From: Desulfocarbo indianensis | GTDB taxonomy: Bacteria > Desulfobacterota > Desulfarculia > Desulfarculales > Desulfarculaceae | Direction: 5' to 3' | Length of the DNA stretch: 64,000 nucleotides | NCBI GenBank assembly: GCA_001184205.1 | Contig: LBMP01000004.1 | Location: forward strand, 62,001 to 126,000 | Part shown: positions 42,953-53,012 of the stretch, piece after piece | Position numbering within the stretch: the stretch's first letter is position 1 | Layout of the letters: every line of letters starts with the position of its first letter | The notes under the pieces: model-generated | Databases searched by the model: none | The model's input: the letters and a program-made list of their open reading frames with translations, nothing else | Told to the model about the DNA's origin: nothing | Position numbers and translations under genes: made by a program

Positions 42953-44443
42953 CTACAAGGTCCGCCTGCGCCGGCTGGAAGGCAGGATGTTAAGCATTTC
43001 GCGGTATTTGGCCACGGTCCTCCTGGCGATGTCTATGTTCTCTTTCTTAAGTATATTGGCGATTGCTTGATCGGACAGCGGCTTTTTGGGATCTTCCTCG
43101 CTCACCAGCCGGCGGATGCGCTCCTTCACCGCTTCGGAGGCCACCGAGCCTCCCTCCACCCGGTTGATGCCGGAATTGAAGAAGTATTTCAACTCGAACA
43201 CCCCTTGGGGCGTGTGCACGTACTTGTTGGTGGTGACCCGGCTGATGGTGGATTCGTGCATGCCCACGTCCTCGGCCACGTCCCGGAGCACCATGGGCTT
43301 CAGATAGGCCACGCCCTTGTCGAAAAAGCTTCTCTGGTGCTTTAAAATGCTCTCGGTCACCTTGTAGATGGTGCGTTGCCTCTGGTGGATGGAGCGGATC
43401 AGCCAAAGGGCGCTGCGCAGCTTGTTCTGCACGTATTCCTTGGCGTCGGCCGAGCCGCCCTCGGCAAGGGCGTCCTTGTAAAAAGAGTTGACCTTGAGCT
43501 TGGGCAGGCCGTCCTCGTTGAGCATGATGACGAACTCGCCGTCCACCTTGTAGACGTAGATGTCCGGGGTGATGTACTGGGGCTCCTCGTCGTTGATGGA
43601 GCGGCCGGGCTTGGGCTCCAGGCTCTGGATGACCCTGAGGGCCTCGCCCACCTCTTCCATGCTGACGCCCAGCTTCTTGGCGATGTTGTTGTAGGTGCGT
43701 TTTTCCAGGTCGCCCAGGTGGTTTTCCAGGATGTCGTGCACTAGGTCATGCCCCGGGTAAAGCTCGGTGGCCTGGATGATGAGGCATTCCTTCAAATCCC
43801 GGGCGGCGATGCCTAAAGGATCGAAGCGCTGGATGACCTGCAGCACCTTTTCCACCTCGGGAACCTCGGTCTCGGCGGCCTGGGCCAGGTCCTCCAGGGG
43901 GGTCTGCAAATAGCCGTCCGGGGTCAGGTTGCCGATGACGTGGGAGCCGATCTCCATCTGGCGCTGGTCCAAGGCGCTCAGCCTGAGCTGCCAGAGCAGG
44001 TGGTCTTTCAGGGAGGGGGCGCGGGTCAGCATGTTCTCGAAGGAGGGCGTGTCGCGCTCCTCGTAGGAGGAGCCCTCCCGGCTGGCCGGGGAGGAGGAAT
44101 ATTCGCCCAGGTAGTTTTCCCAGTCGAATTCCTCCTTGGCCTCCTCGGCCACCTTGATCTCCTCCAGCTCAGGGGCGGGGGCATCCTCTCCGCCGGCCGG
44201 CTCCGACTCGTTTTCGTTGCCCGGCTGGTCCCGGCCGTCGCCTTCGCTCTCGCTGCCCTCGCCGGGCTCGGTGTCGCTGGCGTCCTCGGAGATTTCCAAC
44301 AGGGGATTTTCCAGGAGCTCCTGGCCGATGGTTTCGGCCAACTCCAGGCGATTGAGCTGCAACAGCTTGATGGCCTGCTGGAGTTGGGGCGTCATCACCA
44401 GCTGCTGGCTAAGCTTGAGGCTTTGTTTGATCTCCAAGCCCAT
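42953..44443 (-). CDS. rpoN: RNA polymerase sigma-54 factor
   Basis: 496 residues. N-terminal activator-binding region I (LKLSQQLVMTPQLQQAIKLLQLNRLEL), acidic Glu/Asp-rich region II (about 55-120), core-binding region, helix-turn-helix, and the C-terminal RpoN box ARRTVAKYREML, which reads promoter -24. The ATG at 44443 shares one base with the lptB stop (TAATG). Standard gene order lptB-rpoN-hpf-ptsN. Confidence 0.97.
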   Translation of the reverse strand: MGLEIKQSLKLSQQLVMTPQLQQAIKLLQLNRLELAETIGQELLENPLLEISEDASDTEPGEGSESEGDGRDQPGNENESEPAGGEDAPAPELEEIKVAEEAKEEFDWENYLGEYSSSPASREGSSYEERDTPSFENMLTRAPSLKDHLLWQLRLSALDQRQMEIGSHVIGNLTPDGYLQTPLEDLAQAAETEVPEVEKVLQVIQRFDPLGIAARDLKECLIIQATELYPGHDLVHDILENHLGDLEKRTYNNIAKKLGVSMEEVGEALRVIQSLEPKPGRSINDEEPQYITPDIYVYKVDGEFVIMLNEDGLPKLKVNSFYKDALAEGGSADAKEYVQNKLRSALWLIRSIHQRQRTIYKVTESILKHQRSFFDKGVAYLKPMVLRDVAEDVGMHESTISRVTTNKYVHTPQGVFELKYFFNSGINRVEGGSVASEAVKERIRRLVSEEDPKKPLSDQAIANILKKENIDIARRTVAKYREMLNILPSSRRRRTL

Positions 44444-45165
44444 TACAGCTTGAACTGCTCCCCTAGATAGATCCTGCGGGCCACCTCGCTGCCGGCGATG
44501 GCGGCGGGGTCGCCCTCCTCCAGAATGGTGCCTTCGTTCAGAATATAGGCGCGATCGCAAACGTTGAGCGTCTCTCGAACGTTATGATCGGAAATCACCA
44601 CGCCGATGCCCCGGTCCTTGAGCTGGCGGATAATGTTTTGCAGATCAGCCACCGCCAGGGGATCGATGCCGGCGAAGGGCTCGTCGAGCAGGATGAACAT
44701 GGGCTCGGTAACCAAGAGCCGGGTGATCTCCACCCTGCGGCGCTCCCCGCCGGAGAGGCTGTAGGCCCGGTTGTTGCGCAGATGGCTGACGCCCAATTCA
44801 GCCAGCAGATGCTCCAGCTTGGCGTCCTGCTCCAGCTCGTTCATGTCCAGGGTCTGCAAAATAGCCCTTACGTTATCTTCCACCGTGAGCTTGCGGAAAA
44901 TGCTGGGCTCCTGGGGAAGGTAGCTGATGCCCCTGCGCGCCCGCTTGTACATGGGCAGATCGGTTATGTCCTGGCCATCCAGCATTATCATGCCCTCGTT
45001 GGGCTTGATCAGCCCCACGGTCATGTAAAAGGTGGTGGTCTTGCCGGCGCCGTTGGGCCCCAACAGGCCCACAATCTCGCGCTCGCGCACCGCCAGGGAC
45101 ACGTTGTCCACCACCCGGCGGCCACCGTAGACCTTGACCAGGTTGTGCATGCTCAGTCGTGGCAT
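44443..45165 (-). CDS. lptB: Lipopolysaccharide export ATPase LptB
   Basis: 240 residues. Walker [13 protein letters not shown], signature [11 protein letters not shown], Walker [14 protein letters not shown] and switch His in [10 protein letters not shown]. It powers LPS extraction with LptFG (not in the window) and works with LptC and LptA encoded just upstream. The start could be the ATG at 45165 or the next Met five codons later. Confidence 0.96.
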   Translation of the reverse strand: MPRLSMHNLVKVYGGRRVVDNVSLAVREREIVGLLGPNGAGKTTTFYMTVGLIKPNEGMIMLDGQDITDLPMYKRARRGISYLPQEPSIFRKLTVEDNVRAILQTLDMNELEQDAKLEHLLAELGVSHLRNNRAYSLSGGERRRVEITRLLVTEPMFILLDEPFAGIDPLAVADLQNIIRQLKDRGIGVVISDHNVRETLNVCDRAYILNEGTILEEGDPAAIAGSEVARRIYLGEQFKL

Positions 45166-45201
45166 GGGGAGGGTCCATTCTCCGGAGAGAGCCCCCAGGG
45201 G

Positions 45202-45792
45202 CTATTTTTCTCCCGCTTTCTTGGGTTGAATGGTCACCGCCACCCGCTTGCCCGGCTCGCCGTGCACCACCGCCCGGTCCTGGTCCATGAACACGGTTAT
45301 CTGTTCGCCGGAAACCTGGTTTTGGCCGCGCCACACCGTGGCCTGGCCCTCCATGAGCATTTTGCGGCCGCCGGCCCAATAGGTCGCCTTGCGTCCCACG
45401 GCCACCCGGTCCTTTTGGGTGATCTTCACGTGGCCCAAGGCGATGACCTTGCGCACCTTGCCGCCGCCGTCCATGATGCCGGGGGCTCCGCCCTGGTCTT
45501 CCCCGCTCTTGGGCTGTTCGGGTTTCTTGGCCTTGTCCTCGGCGTCGCGGTCGTAATAAACCTCCAACTTGTCGCTGACAATGGTCACATCGCCTTGCGT
45601 GGCCTTGACCGCGCCGATGAAAACCGCCACCTGGGTTTTGTTGTCAACTTCCAGGCTGTCGGAGACCACGTGAATGGGCTGGTCGCTGGAGGCCGGCTCC
45701 GCCGTTTGCGGCGCGGCCAGCGCGGGCGGGACGGAAAGCGCGCAGCACACGGCCAGCGCGGCGAAAAGGGCCGGGATAGGCAGTCGCCTCAT
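45202..45792 (-). CDS. lptA: Lipopolysaccharide transport periplasmic protein LptA
   Basis: 196 residues from the ATG at 45792. Signal peptide (RLPIPALFAALAVCCALSVPPALA), then the OstA-like beta-jellyroll (IHVVSDSLEVDNKTQVAVFIGAVKATQGDVTIVSDKLEVYY ... VTGEGN-like repeats). A Lys/Glu/Gly insert (RDAEDKAKKPEQPKSGEDQGG) interrupts the fold in a place where other LptA proteins have a short loop. An ATG at 45834 is in frame but sits one base from GGAGG and would spoil the signal peptide. It bridges the periplasm between LptC and the outer membrane. Confidence 0.9.
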   Translation of the reverse strand: MRRLPIPALFAALAVCCALSVPPALAAPQTAEPASSDQPIHVVSDSLEVDNKTQVAVFIGAVKATQGDVTIVSDKLEVYYDRDAEDKAKKPEQPKSGEDQGGAPGIMDGGGKVRKVIALGHVKITQKDRVAVGRKATYWAGGRKMLMEGQATVWRGQNQVSGEQITVFMDQDRAVVHGEPGKRVAVTIQPKKAGEK

Positions 45793-45826
45793 AACTCTCA
45801 CTCTCCCAGGCTGCGATGGATTGCCT

Positions 45827-46426
45827 TTAACCATCCTCCACCGTGGCTCCCGGCGGAGGTCCTTTACCTTCGGGAATGAAGGTGGAGTCCACTTGGCTTT
45901 TGAACACCACCTTTTGCTGCGGCACCAAGACCAGCATGCCCCTTCCCCTTACCCGGAAGCGGGGGCCGGTTATGGTCACCTCGGCGTCGGTGTCCACCTC
46001 TTCCCTTTGCTCGAAATAGGTGAGCACCGTGGTTTCCAGAGTCATGCCGTCATGGGAGCGCCCCTTGACCTGACCGATGAGGGTGACCACCTTGTTGTTC
46101 TGGTCGTAGGTGCCCTCGTTGCCGGCGATGGTTATCCAGCCGCCGTTCTCGGGGTAGAATTTCAAGCGCACATCGGTCAAGGTGGCGGTCTTCGCATCCT
46201 CGTCGAAACGGGCTCCCGTGGCGGCCAGGGTCCATTTGCGCACGCCGCCTTCCACCTGGGTGTAGGTCAGACCGTGCAGGCGCGGCTTGCCGTCCTGGTT
46301 GGCCGGGGCCTCGCCCTGCATGTCCAACATGGGCAGGCTGACCGGCGGATTAAGCCAGTAAGCCAGCCCGGTGCCTACGACCATGGCGGCCAAGGCGCCC
46401 AGGAGTATGAGCCTGAATCTCTTCAA
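45827..46426 (-). CDS. lptC: LPS export protein LptC
   Basis: 199 residues, TTG start at 46426 directly after an in-frame TAG. One N-terminal membrane helix (LILLGALAAMVVGTGLAYWL) anchors a periplasmic jellyroll (TYTQVEGGVRKWTLAATGARFDEDAKTATLTDVRLKFY). This matches the DUF1239/LptC family. It heads the lptC-lptA-lptB-rpoN operon. No good ribosome-binding site is visible, so weak initiation or a different start is possible. Confidence 0.9.
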   Translation of the reverse strand: MKRFRLILLGALAAMVVGTGLAYWLNPPVSLPMLDMQGEAPANQDGKPRLHGLTYTQVEGGVRKWTLAATGARFDEDAKTATLTDVRLKFYPENGGWITIAGNEGTYDQNNKVVTLIGQVKGRSHDGMTLETTVLTYFEQREEVDTDAEVTITGPRFRVRGRGMLVLVPQQKVVFKSQVDSTFIPEGKGPPPGATVEDG

Positions 46427-46552
46427 ACGGCCCCGCTAACTCTTGGGTGATTGCTCCCGGTCGCGCTCCCTCGGATGGCTTTGCGGCCCCCGCCTACGCG
46501 ACCGATGGGCCTGGATAAGGCTCCCTAGACCCTATGAACCGCACGCGCCAAG

Positions 46553-46581
46553 AGTATATCCAGCCGCGGCCCATCGGTAAA
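46553..46581 (-). promoter_or_regulatory. Promoter of the lptC-lptA-lptB-rpoN operon
   Basis: TTTACC (46576-46581), 17-nt spacer, TATACT (46553-46558) on the minus strand, about 130 nt before lptC. The -10 is near consensus. Confidence 0.55.
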
Positions 46582-47101
46582 GGCAAAATTCTTGCATGCA
46601 GCGGCGCGCCGGGAGCGGGCCTTGACGGACGCCTTGTTTTCCGCTTGTCGCCGCAGGGCGGCCGCAGTCTCGCTGAACGAGACATTTTATTGTTTTCAAG
46701 CAAAAAAGGAACCGGGCCCCTGATGGGGACTGATTGAATAACCTATTGATATATCGCGTTGATCAAATAAACACCTTGGTTGGCATTCTATTTGTATCAA
46801 GCTTCGGTCACATAAAACCCTAATGCAGGGCTGGGGGGATAAAAGGCGGTTCCTTGGTAGTGACCAAGAGCAGAAAACACATTCCGTAAAAACTCTCCCC
46901 GAGTTTTTCACATTTCACCTCACCGTAAAGTGACCCCACAGGCAATCTGCGGGGCGCCTGGCCGCAGGTGAGCGCGGACGGCCCGGTGAGCGGCGGAGCG
47001 GTCTCCGGCATTAAGGGGCGGATCATGATCGTATCCGCCGCGGGGGGATTCAGAGACCATATCGCCATCAGGTCTATTCTTCCTTCAGGAGGGGGCACGA
47101 T
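46582..47101. other. Long intergenic region before the chemoreceptor gene
   Basis: 520 bases without a supported gene. An AT-rich part (46725-46800) contains a possible plus-strand promoter TTGATA ... TAAACA and a sequence TGGCATTCTATTTGT (46781-46795) that resembles a sigma-54 site but has GT instead of the needed GC. A hairpin with arms GGCGGAT / ATCCGCC lies at about 47015-47036. AGGAGGGGG precedes the chemoreceptor ATG. No c-di-GMP riboswitch consensus was found. Confidence 0.4.
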
Positions 47102-49060
47102 ATGCTTAATCGGTTGAAGCTTAGCGGCAAGATGGCTCTGGGATTCGGTCTGTTGATTATGATAGCCATGATAATGGGCGGACTGGCGGTGTACAGCATG
47201 AAAACGGTCGAGAAGAAATCGGCCGCGCTGGACGAGCAACATATTCCCGAAGTGCAGTTGTTGGCCCAGTTGGAGCGCCGCGCCCAACGCACCATGTACA
47301 ACATGCGCGGTTACACCATGAGTCAGGATAAATCCTACTTTGAGGCGGGACGCAAGGACTTGGCTCTGGCCAAGGAAAACCTGGCCCAGGGCCGCGAATT
47401 ATGCAAGCAATACCCAAACCTGGTGATATTGAAAGAGAAGGTCGCCCTGGCCACGAGCAAGGTGGAACGTTTTGAAGACTTGGCCAACCAGACCGTGGAG
47501 AAAAACGACCAATTGGCCAAGCTGCGCAAGCAAATGGACGAGGCCGCCAAAATCTACGTGGAAAATTGCAAGGCCTTTTGGGCCAGCCAAAACCAGACGC
47601 TTCTTGAAGAGGTGAAATCCGGGGTCGGATCGGAAGCCGTTTTAGGGCGCTATCAAAAAACCGTGCTGGTGAACGACGTAATCAACTTTGGCAGCGTGGT
47701 GAGAGAGGCCAACTTCAAGGCGCAAGCCACCTGGAACCCCGAGCTCATCAAGGAGATACTCCCCACTTTCGCGGAGATCGACAAAAAACTGGACGCTTTG
47801 AAAGCCATCACCCAGAGGGACGAGAATTTACGGCAGATCGACAATATCAGACAGGCCGCCTCGACCTACCAGACCGAGCTGCGTGAATACATGAAAACTT
47901 GGCTGGAAGCGCGCCAGGCGGACAAGGAATGCGGCGGCGCGGGCGACGAGGTGCTGGCCATAGCCCGCGAGACCAACTATGCCTGCCTGGGCAGCATGAA
48001 GGAGATTTCCCAGGACGGCAGGAGCAGCCTGAACGCGGCCTCCACGGTGATGGTCAGCGGTTTGGCCGTGGCCTTGGCCTTGGGCGTGCTCTTGGCCTTT
48101 TTCATCACCCGCAGCATCACCAAGCCCATCAACGTGGTGATCGCCGGCCTTTCCAGCGGCAGCGAGCAGGTGGCCGCGGCCTCCAACCAGGTGGCCAACG
48201 CCAGCCAGTCCCTGGCCCAGGGCGCGGGCCATCAGGCGGCCAGCCTGGAGGAGACCTCGTCCTCCCTGGAGGAGATGGGTTCCATGACCCGCCAGAACGC
48301 CGACAACGCCAAGCAGGCCGATTCCCTGATGGCCGAGGCCAAGCAAGTGGTGGACAAGGCCGACAAGGCCATGGCCGAACTGACCGATAGCATGAACGAG
48401 ATCAGCCGGGCCGGCGAGGAAACCGGCAAGATCATCAAGACCATCGACGAGATCGCTTTCCAGACCAATCTGTTGGCCTTGAACGCGGCGGTGGAGGCGG
48501 CCCGGGCCGGCGAGGCCGGCGCTGGTTTCGCCGTGGTGGCCGACGAGGTGCGCAACCTGGCCATGCGCGCCGCCGAGGCCGCCAAGAACACGGCGGAGCT
48601 CATCGAGGGCACCATCGCCAAGACCAAGCATGGCTCAGACCTTGTGGCCAGGACCAACGAGACCTTCGTGGAGGTGAGCCAAAGCTCCACCAAGGTGGCC
48701 GAGCTGATAAGCGAGATTTCCGCCGCTTCGGCCGAGCAATCCCAGGGCATCGACCAGGTCAACCAGGCCATGAGCGAGATGGACAAGGTGACCCAGCAAA
48801 ACGCGGCCAACGCCGAGGAGAGCGCCGCCGCCAGCGAGGAGCTTTCCGCCCAGGCCGAGACCATGCAGGGCTTTGTGATGGATCTGGCGGGGCTGGTGGG
48901 CGGAGCGAAAAACAACGGCCAGCGCCGCAAGCCGGGCTTGGCCGCCAAGCGGCAAGCCAAGGCCCTGCCCGCGCCGCAGGCGAGCAAACAGGCCATGAAC
49001 AAGAAGGCCCGGGAAGCCATTCCCCTGGAAGATGGCGACGGCGACTTCAGGGATTTCTAG
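47102..49060 (+). CDS. Methyl-accepting chemotaxis protein
   Basis: 652 residues. First helix 10-31 ([22 protein letters not shown]), a periplasmic helical sensor of about 270 residues (32-305) resembling HBM-type double four-helix bundles, a second helix ([24 protein letters not shown], about 315-340), HAMP-like linker, and the signalling domain with the hairpin tip [38 protein letters not shown]. Methylation-helix Gln/Glu pairs are visible. The C-terminus ([12 protein letters not shown]) lacks an NWETF-type CheR tether. No che genes are near, so it serves a pathway encoded elsewhere. A terminator follows. Confidence 0.93.
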   Translation: MLNRLKLSGKMALGFGLLIMIAMIMGGLAVYSMKTVEKKSAALDEQHIPEVQLLAQLERRAQRTMYNMRGYTMSQDKSYFEAGRKDLALAKENLAQGRELCKQYPNLVILKEKVALATSKVERFEDLANQTVEKNDQLAKLRKQMDEAAKIYVENCKAFWASQNQTLLEEVKSGVGSEAVLGRYQKTVLVNDVINFGSVVREANFKAQATWNPELIKEILPTFAEIDKKLDALKAITQRDENLRQIDNIRQAASTYQTELREYMKTWLEARQADKECGGAGDEVLAIARETNYACLGSMKEISQDGRSSLNAASTVMVSGLAVALALGVLLAFFITRSITKPINVVIAGLSSGSEQVAAASNQVANASQSLAQGAGHQAASLEETSSSLEEMGSMTRQNADNAKQADSLMAEAKQVVDKADKAMAELTDSMNEISRAGEETGKIIKTIDEIAFQTNLLALNAAVEAARAGEAGAGFAVVADEVRNLAMRAAEAAKNTAELIEGTIAKTKHGSDLVARTNETFVEVSQSSTKVAELISEISAASAEQSQGIDQVNQAMSEMDKVTQQNAANAEESAAASEELSAQAETMQGFVMDLAGLVGGAKNNGQRRKPGLAAKRQAKALPAPQASKQAMNKKAREAIPLEDGDGDFRDF

Positions 49061-49093
49061 CGCGTTTTAAGCAGCGGTGAGTGAACATAACAA

Positions 49094-49130
49094 GGGCGCG
49101 GGGGAGCATTTTCCCCGCGCCCGTTTTTTT
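49094..49130 (+). terminator. Rho-independent terminator of the chemoreceptor gene
   Basis: Perfect 10-bp stem GGGCGCGGGG / CCCCGCGCCC (49094-49103, 49113-49122) and a TTTTTTT run (49124-49130). The T-run touches the stop codon of the convergent permease gene. Confidence 0.85.
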
Positions 49131-49978
49131 CAGCGCAGGCGGGGGTCCAGGGCGTCGCGGATGCCTTCGCCCAGAAGATTGTAGCCCAGCACGGTGACCA
49201 GGATGGCCAGGCCGGGGAACAGGGAGAGCCACCAGGCTATCTCTATGTTGGCCTTGCCCTGGTTGAGGATATTGCCCCAGGAGGCCAGAGGCGGCTGCAC
49301 GCCCAGGCCCAGGAAGCTGAGCCCGCTCTCGGTGAGGATGGCCCCGGCCACCCCCAGGGTCAAGGCCACCAGCACCGGGGCCAGGGAGTTGGGCAGGATG
49401 TGGCGGAAGATGATGCGCGCGTCGGAAGCGCCCAGGCTGCGGGCGGCGATCACGTAATCCCGCTCCTTCAGCGTGAGGAACTCGGCCCGCACCAGGCGGG
49501 CCACCCCCATCCAGGAGGTGAGCCCGATCACGGCCATGATGTTCACTATGCTGGGCTCCAGAAGCGCGATCACCGCCAGGATGAGGAAGAAGGTGGGAAA
49601 GCATAGCATCATGTCGGTGAAGCGCATGATGAGGGCCTCCACCTTGCCGCCGTAATAGCCGGCCAGGGCCCCCAGCAGCACCCCCACCAGGGTGGCCAAG
49701 CCCGCCGCCACGAAGCCCACCTCCAGGCTCACCCGCGCGCCGTAGACCATGCGCGAGAAAACGTCGCGCCCCAGTTCGTCGGTGCCGAAGGGGTGCTCCG
49801 GGCTGGGCGGCAGGAGGATGGCGGCTACGTCCACGTTGTAGGGATCGTGGGGCGCGATGAAGGGCGCCAGCGCCGCCACCGCCACCAATACGCCCACCAC
49901 CAGCGCGCCGGCCATGGCCAAACGGTTGGCCAAAAGCCTCTTCAAGAACGCCCGGAACAGGGTGTCGTCAGGCTTCAT
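49130..49978 (-). CDS. Oligopeptide/dipeptide ABC importer permease, DppC type
   Basis: 282 residues. N-terminal OppC_N helix ([24 protein letters not shown]), [24 protein letters not shown], and the EAA loop [32 protein letters not shown] that docks on the ATPase. Six membrane segments. Overlaps the DppB gene by 11 nt. Partner ATPases (DppD/DppF) are not encoded next to it, so the operon is incomplete or shares ATPases. Confidence 0.94.
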   Translation of the reverse strand: MKPDDTLFRAFLKRLLANRLAMAGALVVGVLVAVAALAPFIAPHDPYNVDVAAILLPPSPEHPFGTDELGRDVFSRMVYGARVSLEVGFVAAGLATLVGVLLGALAGYYGGKVEALIMRFTDMMLCFPTFFLILAVIALLEPSIVNIMAVIGLTSWMGVARLVRAEFLTLKERDYVIAARSLGASDARIIFRHILPNSLAPVLVALTLGVAGAILTESGLSFLGLGVQPPLASWGNILNQGKANIEIAWWLSLFPGLAILVTVLGYNLLGEGIRDALDPRLR

Positions 49979-50945
49979 GGCGCACCCTGGGGTCCACGGC
50001 GGCGTAGCCCAGATCGGCCAAAAGGTTGCCCACCAGGGTGAGCACCGCGCCGATCACCAGGCCTCCCATGACCAGGGGATAGTCCCTGGCCATGACCCCG
50101 TCGTAGAAAAGCTTGCCCAAGCCGGGAATGGCGAAGATGGACTCGAAGATCACCGAGCCGCCGATAAGCCCCGGCACGCTGAGGCCCAGGATGGTCACCA
50201 CCGGCATGAGGGCGTTGCGCATGGCGTGGCGGTAGATCACCACCCGCTCGGAAAGCCCCTTGGCCCGGGCGGTGGTGATGTAGTCCTGGCGCACCACCTC
50301 CAGCATGTTGGCCCGCATGTAGCGGCTCATGCCGGCCAGCCCGCCGAAGGCCGAGAGCACCACCGGCAGGAACAGGTGGCGGCCGTAATCCCAGAGCTGG
50401 GCCCACAGGCCCATCTGATCGTGGGCGAGGCTCTTGATGCCGCTGATGGGCAGCCAGCCCAGGTTCACCCCGAAGAGGATCATGCACAAAAGCGCCAGCC
50501 AGAAGGTGGGCGTGGCGAAGCCTATGAAGACCAGCACCGTGGAGGCCTGGTCGAAAAACGAGCCCCGCCGGGTGGCCGAATAAACCCCCAGGGGCACGGC
50601 GACCACCAATATCAGAAACAGGCTCAGCAGGTTGATGGTCACGGTCACCGGCAGGCGGTTGAGGATTTTCTCCAGCACCGGCCTGCCGTCCGGCGCGAAG
50701 CTCTGGCCGAAATCCAGCACCGAGAGCCGCTTGAGCCAGTTCCAATACTGGATGTGCATGGGCTGGTCCAGGCCGTAGAGCTTGGTGAGGCGCTCCTTGG
50801 CGATGGCGCTCATCTTGGGGTTCAGGTCGGTGGCCATGTCGGTGGGGCTGCCGGGGGCCAGATGCATGATGGCGAAACTGATGAAGGTGATGCCGATCAA
50901 AAGCGGCACCATCATGGCCAGGCGTTTACTTAGGTAGATGAGCAT
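49968..50945 (-). CDS. Oligopeptide/dipeptide ABC importer permease, DppB type
   Basis: 325 residues. N-terminal helix ([26 protein letters not shown]) with the DppB signature, EAA loop [37 protein letters not shown], and [18 protein letters not shown]. It forms the heterodimeric pore with the DppC-type protein. A 52-nt gap separates it from the small membrane protein gene upstream. Confidence 0.94.
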   Translation of the reverse strand: MLIYLSKRLAMMVPLLIGITFISFAIMHLAPGSPTDMATDLNPKMSAIAKERLTKLYGLDQPMHIQYWNWLKRLSVLDFGQSFAPDGRPVLEKILNRLPVTVTINLLSLFLILVVAVPLGVYSATRRGSFFDQASTVLVFIGFATPTFWLALLCMILFGVNLGWLPISGIKSLAHDQMGLWAQLWDYGRHLFLPVVLSAFGGLAGMSRYMRANMLEVVRQDYITTARAKGLSERVVIYRHAMRNALMPVVTILGLSVPGLIGGSVIFESIFAIPGLGKLFYDGVMARDYPLVMGGLVIGAVLTLVGNLLADLGYAAVDPRVRHEA

Positions 50946-50997
50946 GGGCTATCTTGTTGGTTTTCCTTTGGCGGTAAAAACAAAAAACTGATCCCCC

Positions 50998-51243
50998 TTA
51001 CCACTTCTCCATCTTTATGAAGGCCTTGCAGGCCGAATCGATCAGCATGCCCAGGCTGCCCAGGATGAACAACCAGGTCCCGGTCTTGATCCAGGCGGGC
51101 CACAGAAAAAAGATGCTGCCCACGAAAAAGCTGACGCCGCCGAAGATGCCGATGCAGGTGTGCAGCCACTCGTAGTGCTTGACCAGTTCGCGCGCCGCGC
51201 GCACTTCCTCTTTGTGTATATACGCCTTTATCGCCGCCTTCAT
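50998..51243 (-). CDS. Small two-helix membrane protein, YrhK-like
   Basis: 81 residues. A charged N-terminal helix (KEEVRAARELVKHYEW) is followed by two hydrophobic helices (CIGIFGGVSFFVGSIFFLWPAW and GTWLFILGSLGMLIDSACKAF). The GGxxFxxGSxxFL ... GxWLFxxGSxxxLI pattern resembles the YrhK domain, whose function is unknown. It lies 18 nt after the binding-protein gene and before dppB, an odd place for such a protein, so it may help assemble or modulate the importer. The family call is by pattern only. Confidence 0.7.
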   Translation of the reverse strand: MKAAIKAYIHKEEVRAARELVKHYEWLHTCIGIFGGVSFFVGSIFFLWPAWIKTGTWLFILGSLGMLIDSACKAFIKMEKW

Positions 51244-51261
51244 GTCTCCTGTTTCAGGCCT

Positions 51262-52875
51262 TTACTGCACCAGCTTGATTCCCTGCCGCGCCTTGGGCAC
51301 CCACCAGCGCTCGAAATTGTAGGTGATGCCCGCGGGCGCGGGCTTGATGCCCTGGAAGCGGGAGTTGACGATGGGCAAGGCCTCGGCCACGTACAGGAAG
51401 GTGTAGGGCACGTCCTCGGCCATGATCTCCTGGATGCGGTCGATGATGGCCTTGCGCTTGGCCTGGTCAAAGGTGAGCCGCTGTTCGGCCAGGAGCCTGT
51501 CCACCTCCGGGCTCTTGTAGTCGGTGAAGTTCAAGCCGCCGGGCTTGGCGTTGGAGGAATGCCACACGTCGTAGAGGTCCGGGTCGGGCGGAATGGTCCA
51601 GGCCAGGATGCAGGCCTCGAAACGGCCCTTGTTGATGAACTCCTTGAGGAACGCCGCCCACTCGATGGTGCGCAGCTCGGCCTTTATGCCGATCTGGGCC
51701 AGCCGCCGCTGGATGATGACCCCGGCGTTGGCCCGGTACTGGTTACCCTGGTTGGTTATCATGGTGAAGGCGAAGGGCTCGCCGTCCTTGTCCAGGATGC
51801 CGTCGCCGTCGCTGTCCTTCCAGCCGCACTCGGCCAAAAGCGCTTTGGCCTTGGCCGGGTCGTACTCATAGCGTTTCACCTTGGGGTTGTACCAGTAGGT
51901 GCCCGGCTTCAAGGGGCCGGTGGCGGGCTGGCCCAGGCCCAGGAGCACGCCCTTGATGATCTCGTCCTGGTCGATGGCGTAGGAGAGCGCCCGCCGCACC
52001 CGCACGTCCTTGAAGCGCTTGTCCCGCAAGTTCCAGCCCACATAGGTGTAGGTGGAGGACAGGTAGCGGTATTTCTTGAAGTTGCGCTCGAAGAACTTGG
52101 TGCTGGTCTGGCGCTTGTATTGCAGCGCGTCCAGGCCGGTCATGTCTATGCCGCCGGAGCGCAGCTCCAGAAAGATGGTGGCCGTGTCCGGGATGACCCG
52201 GTAGACCACCCGGTCCACATAGGGCCGGCCGTCGAAATAATCCGGGTTGGCTTTTAAGCTGATGCGGGTGCCCGGCTCCCATTCCTCCAGGATGTAGGGC
52301 CCGGTGCCCACCGGCTTGCGGTTCAGGGGGCTGGAGCGCACGTCCTGGCCCTTGAGCAGATGGGCGGGCAATTGGGAAAGGCCCCAGGAGGCCAGGCCCG
52401 GCGCGAACACCTCTTTGTAAGTCACCTTGAAGGTGTGGGGGTCCGGGGCCTCGGCCTTGGCCACCTTCAGGTAATCGCCGGAATAGGGCGTCGGCGTCTT
52501 GGGGTCCACCATGAACTGATAGGAGAACAGGGCGTCGGCCGAGGTGTAGGGCTTGCCGTCCTGCCAGCGCACGTTCTTGCGCAGGCGGAAGGTGATGGTC
52601 AGCCCGTCCGGGCTCACCTCCCAGGATTCGGCCAGGTCGCCGGTGAGCCGGATGTCTTTGTCGTATTTCAGAAGGCCGTTGTAGATATGCGTCTGGATGT
52701 CGCTGGAGGCGCTGTCCGAGGTGATCATGGGTATGAGGCTGGTGGCGTCGCCGATGGTGCCCAGGATGATCTCGCCGCCGGTGACCGGCTTGGCCTCCTC
52801 GGCCGCCAGGGCGGGGGACGCGAGCAAAAGGGCCAGGGCGATGACTATGGGAATAAGGTACTTGCGGTTGTGCAA
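51262..52875 (-). CDS. Extracellular oligopeptide-binding protein (SBP family 5)
   Basis: 537 residues. Signal peptide (YLIPIVIALALLLASPALA). Family-5 signature NGLLKYDKDIRLTGDLAESWEVSPDGLTITFRLRKNVRWQDGKPY; later VRRALSYAIDQDEIIKGVLLG and LLAECGWKDSDGDGILDKDGEPF, a segment typical for peptide-, nickel- or opine-binding members. It delivers substrate to DppB/DppC. The TTG start has GGAGA 4 nt upstream and a good promoter further up. The ligand cannot be read from sequence. Confidence 0.94.
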   Translation of the reverse strand: MHNRKYLIPIVIALALLLASPALAAEEAKPVTGGEIILGTIGDATSLIPMITSDSASSDIQTHIYNGLLKYDKDIRLTGDLAESWEVSPDGLTITFRLRKNVRWQDGKPYTSADALFSYQFMVDPKTPTPYSGDYLKVAKAEAPDPHTFKVTYKEVFAPGLASWGLSQLPAHLLKGQDVRSSPLNRKPVGTGPYILEEWEPGTRISLKANPDYFDGRPYVDRVVYRVIPDTATIFLELRSGGIDMTGLDALQYKRQTSTKFFERNFKKYRYLSSTYTYVGWNLRDKRFKDVRVRRALSYAIDQDEIIKGVLLGLGQPATGPLKPGTYWYNPKVKRYEYDPAKAKALLAECGWKDSDGDGILDKDGEPFAFTMITNQGNQYRANAGVIIQRRLAQIGIKAELRTIEWAAFLKEFINKGRFEACILAWTIPPDPDLYDVWHSSNAKPGGLNFTDYKSPEVDRLLAEQRLTFDQAKRKAIIDRIQEIMAEDVPYTFLYVAEALPIVNSRFQGIKPAPAGITYNFERWWVPKARQGIKLVQ

Positions 52876-52908
52876 TTTGTCTCCATGGCATGGGTTTGGA
52901 CTGGCCCC

Positions 52909-52937
52909 AGTTTAGCCAGCCCGGCGGCGGGAAGCAA
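52909..52937 (-). promoter_or_regulatory. Promoter of the peptide-importer operon
   Basis: TTGCTT (52932-52937), 17-nt spacer, TAAACT (52909-52914) on the minus strand, about 34 nt before the TTG start. Confidence 0.55.
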
Positions 52938-52953
52938 GGCCAACTGGCTTGGC

Positions 52954-52982
52954 TTGACCTGCTGTGGGCCATGGGCTAGACT
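52954..52982 (+). promoter_or_regulatory. Promoter of the nitroreductase gene
   Basis: TTGACC (52954-52959), 17-nt spacer, TAGACT (52977-52982), 30 nt before the start. It is back to back with the importer promoter; the -35 boxes are 16 nt apart. Confidence 0.6.
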
Positions 52983-53012
52983 CCCACATAAGCCCGCAAG
53001 GAGGCAGTTGAA

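Noticed and set aside
46780-46795. Sigma-54 promoter before the chemoreceptor gene
   Set aside because: TGGCAT with the right spacing but the invariant GC at -12 is GT; not strong enough to call.
46427-47101. c-di-GMP riboswitch or other leader RNA upstream of the chemoreceptor
   Set aside because: No GEMM-type core or other known consensus found; only a simple hairpin near 47015-47036.
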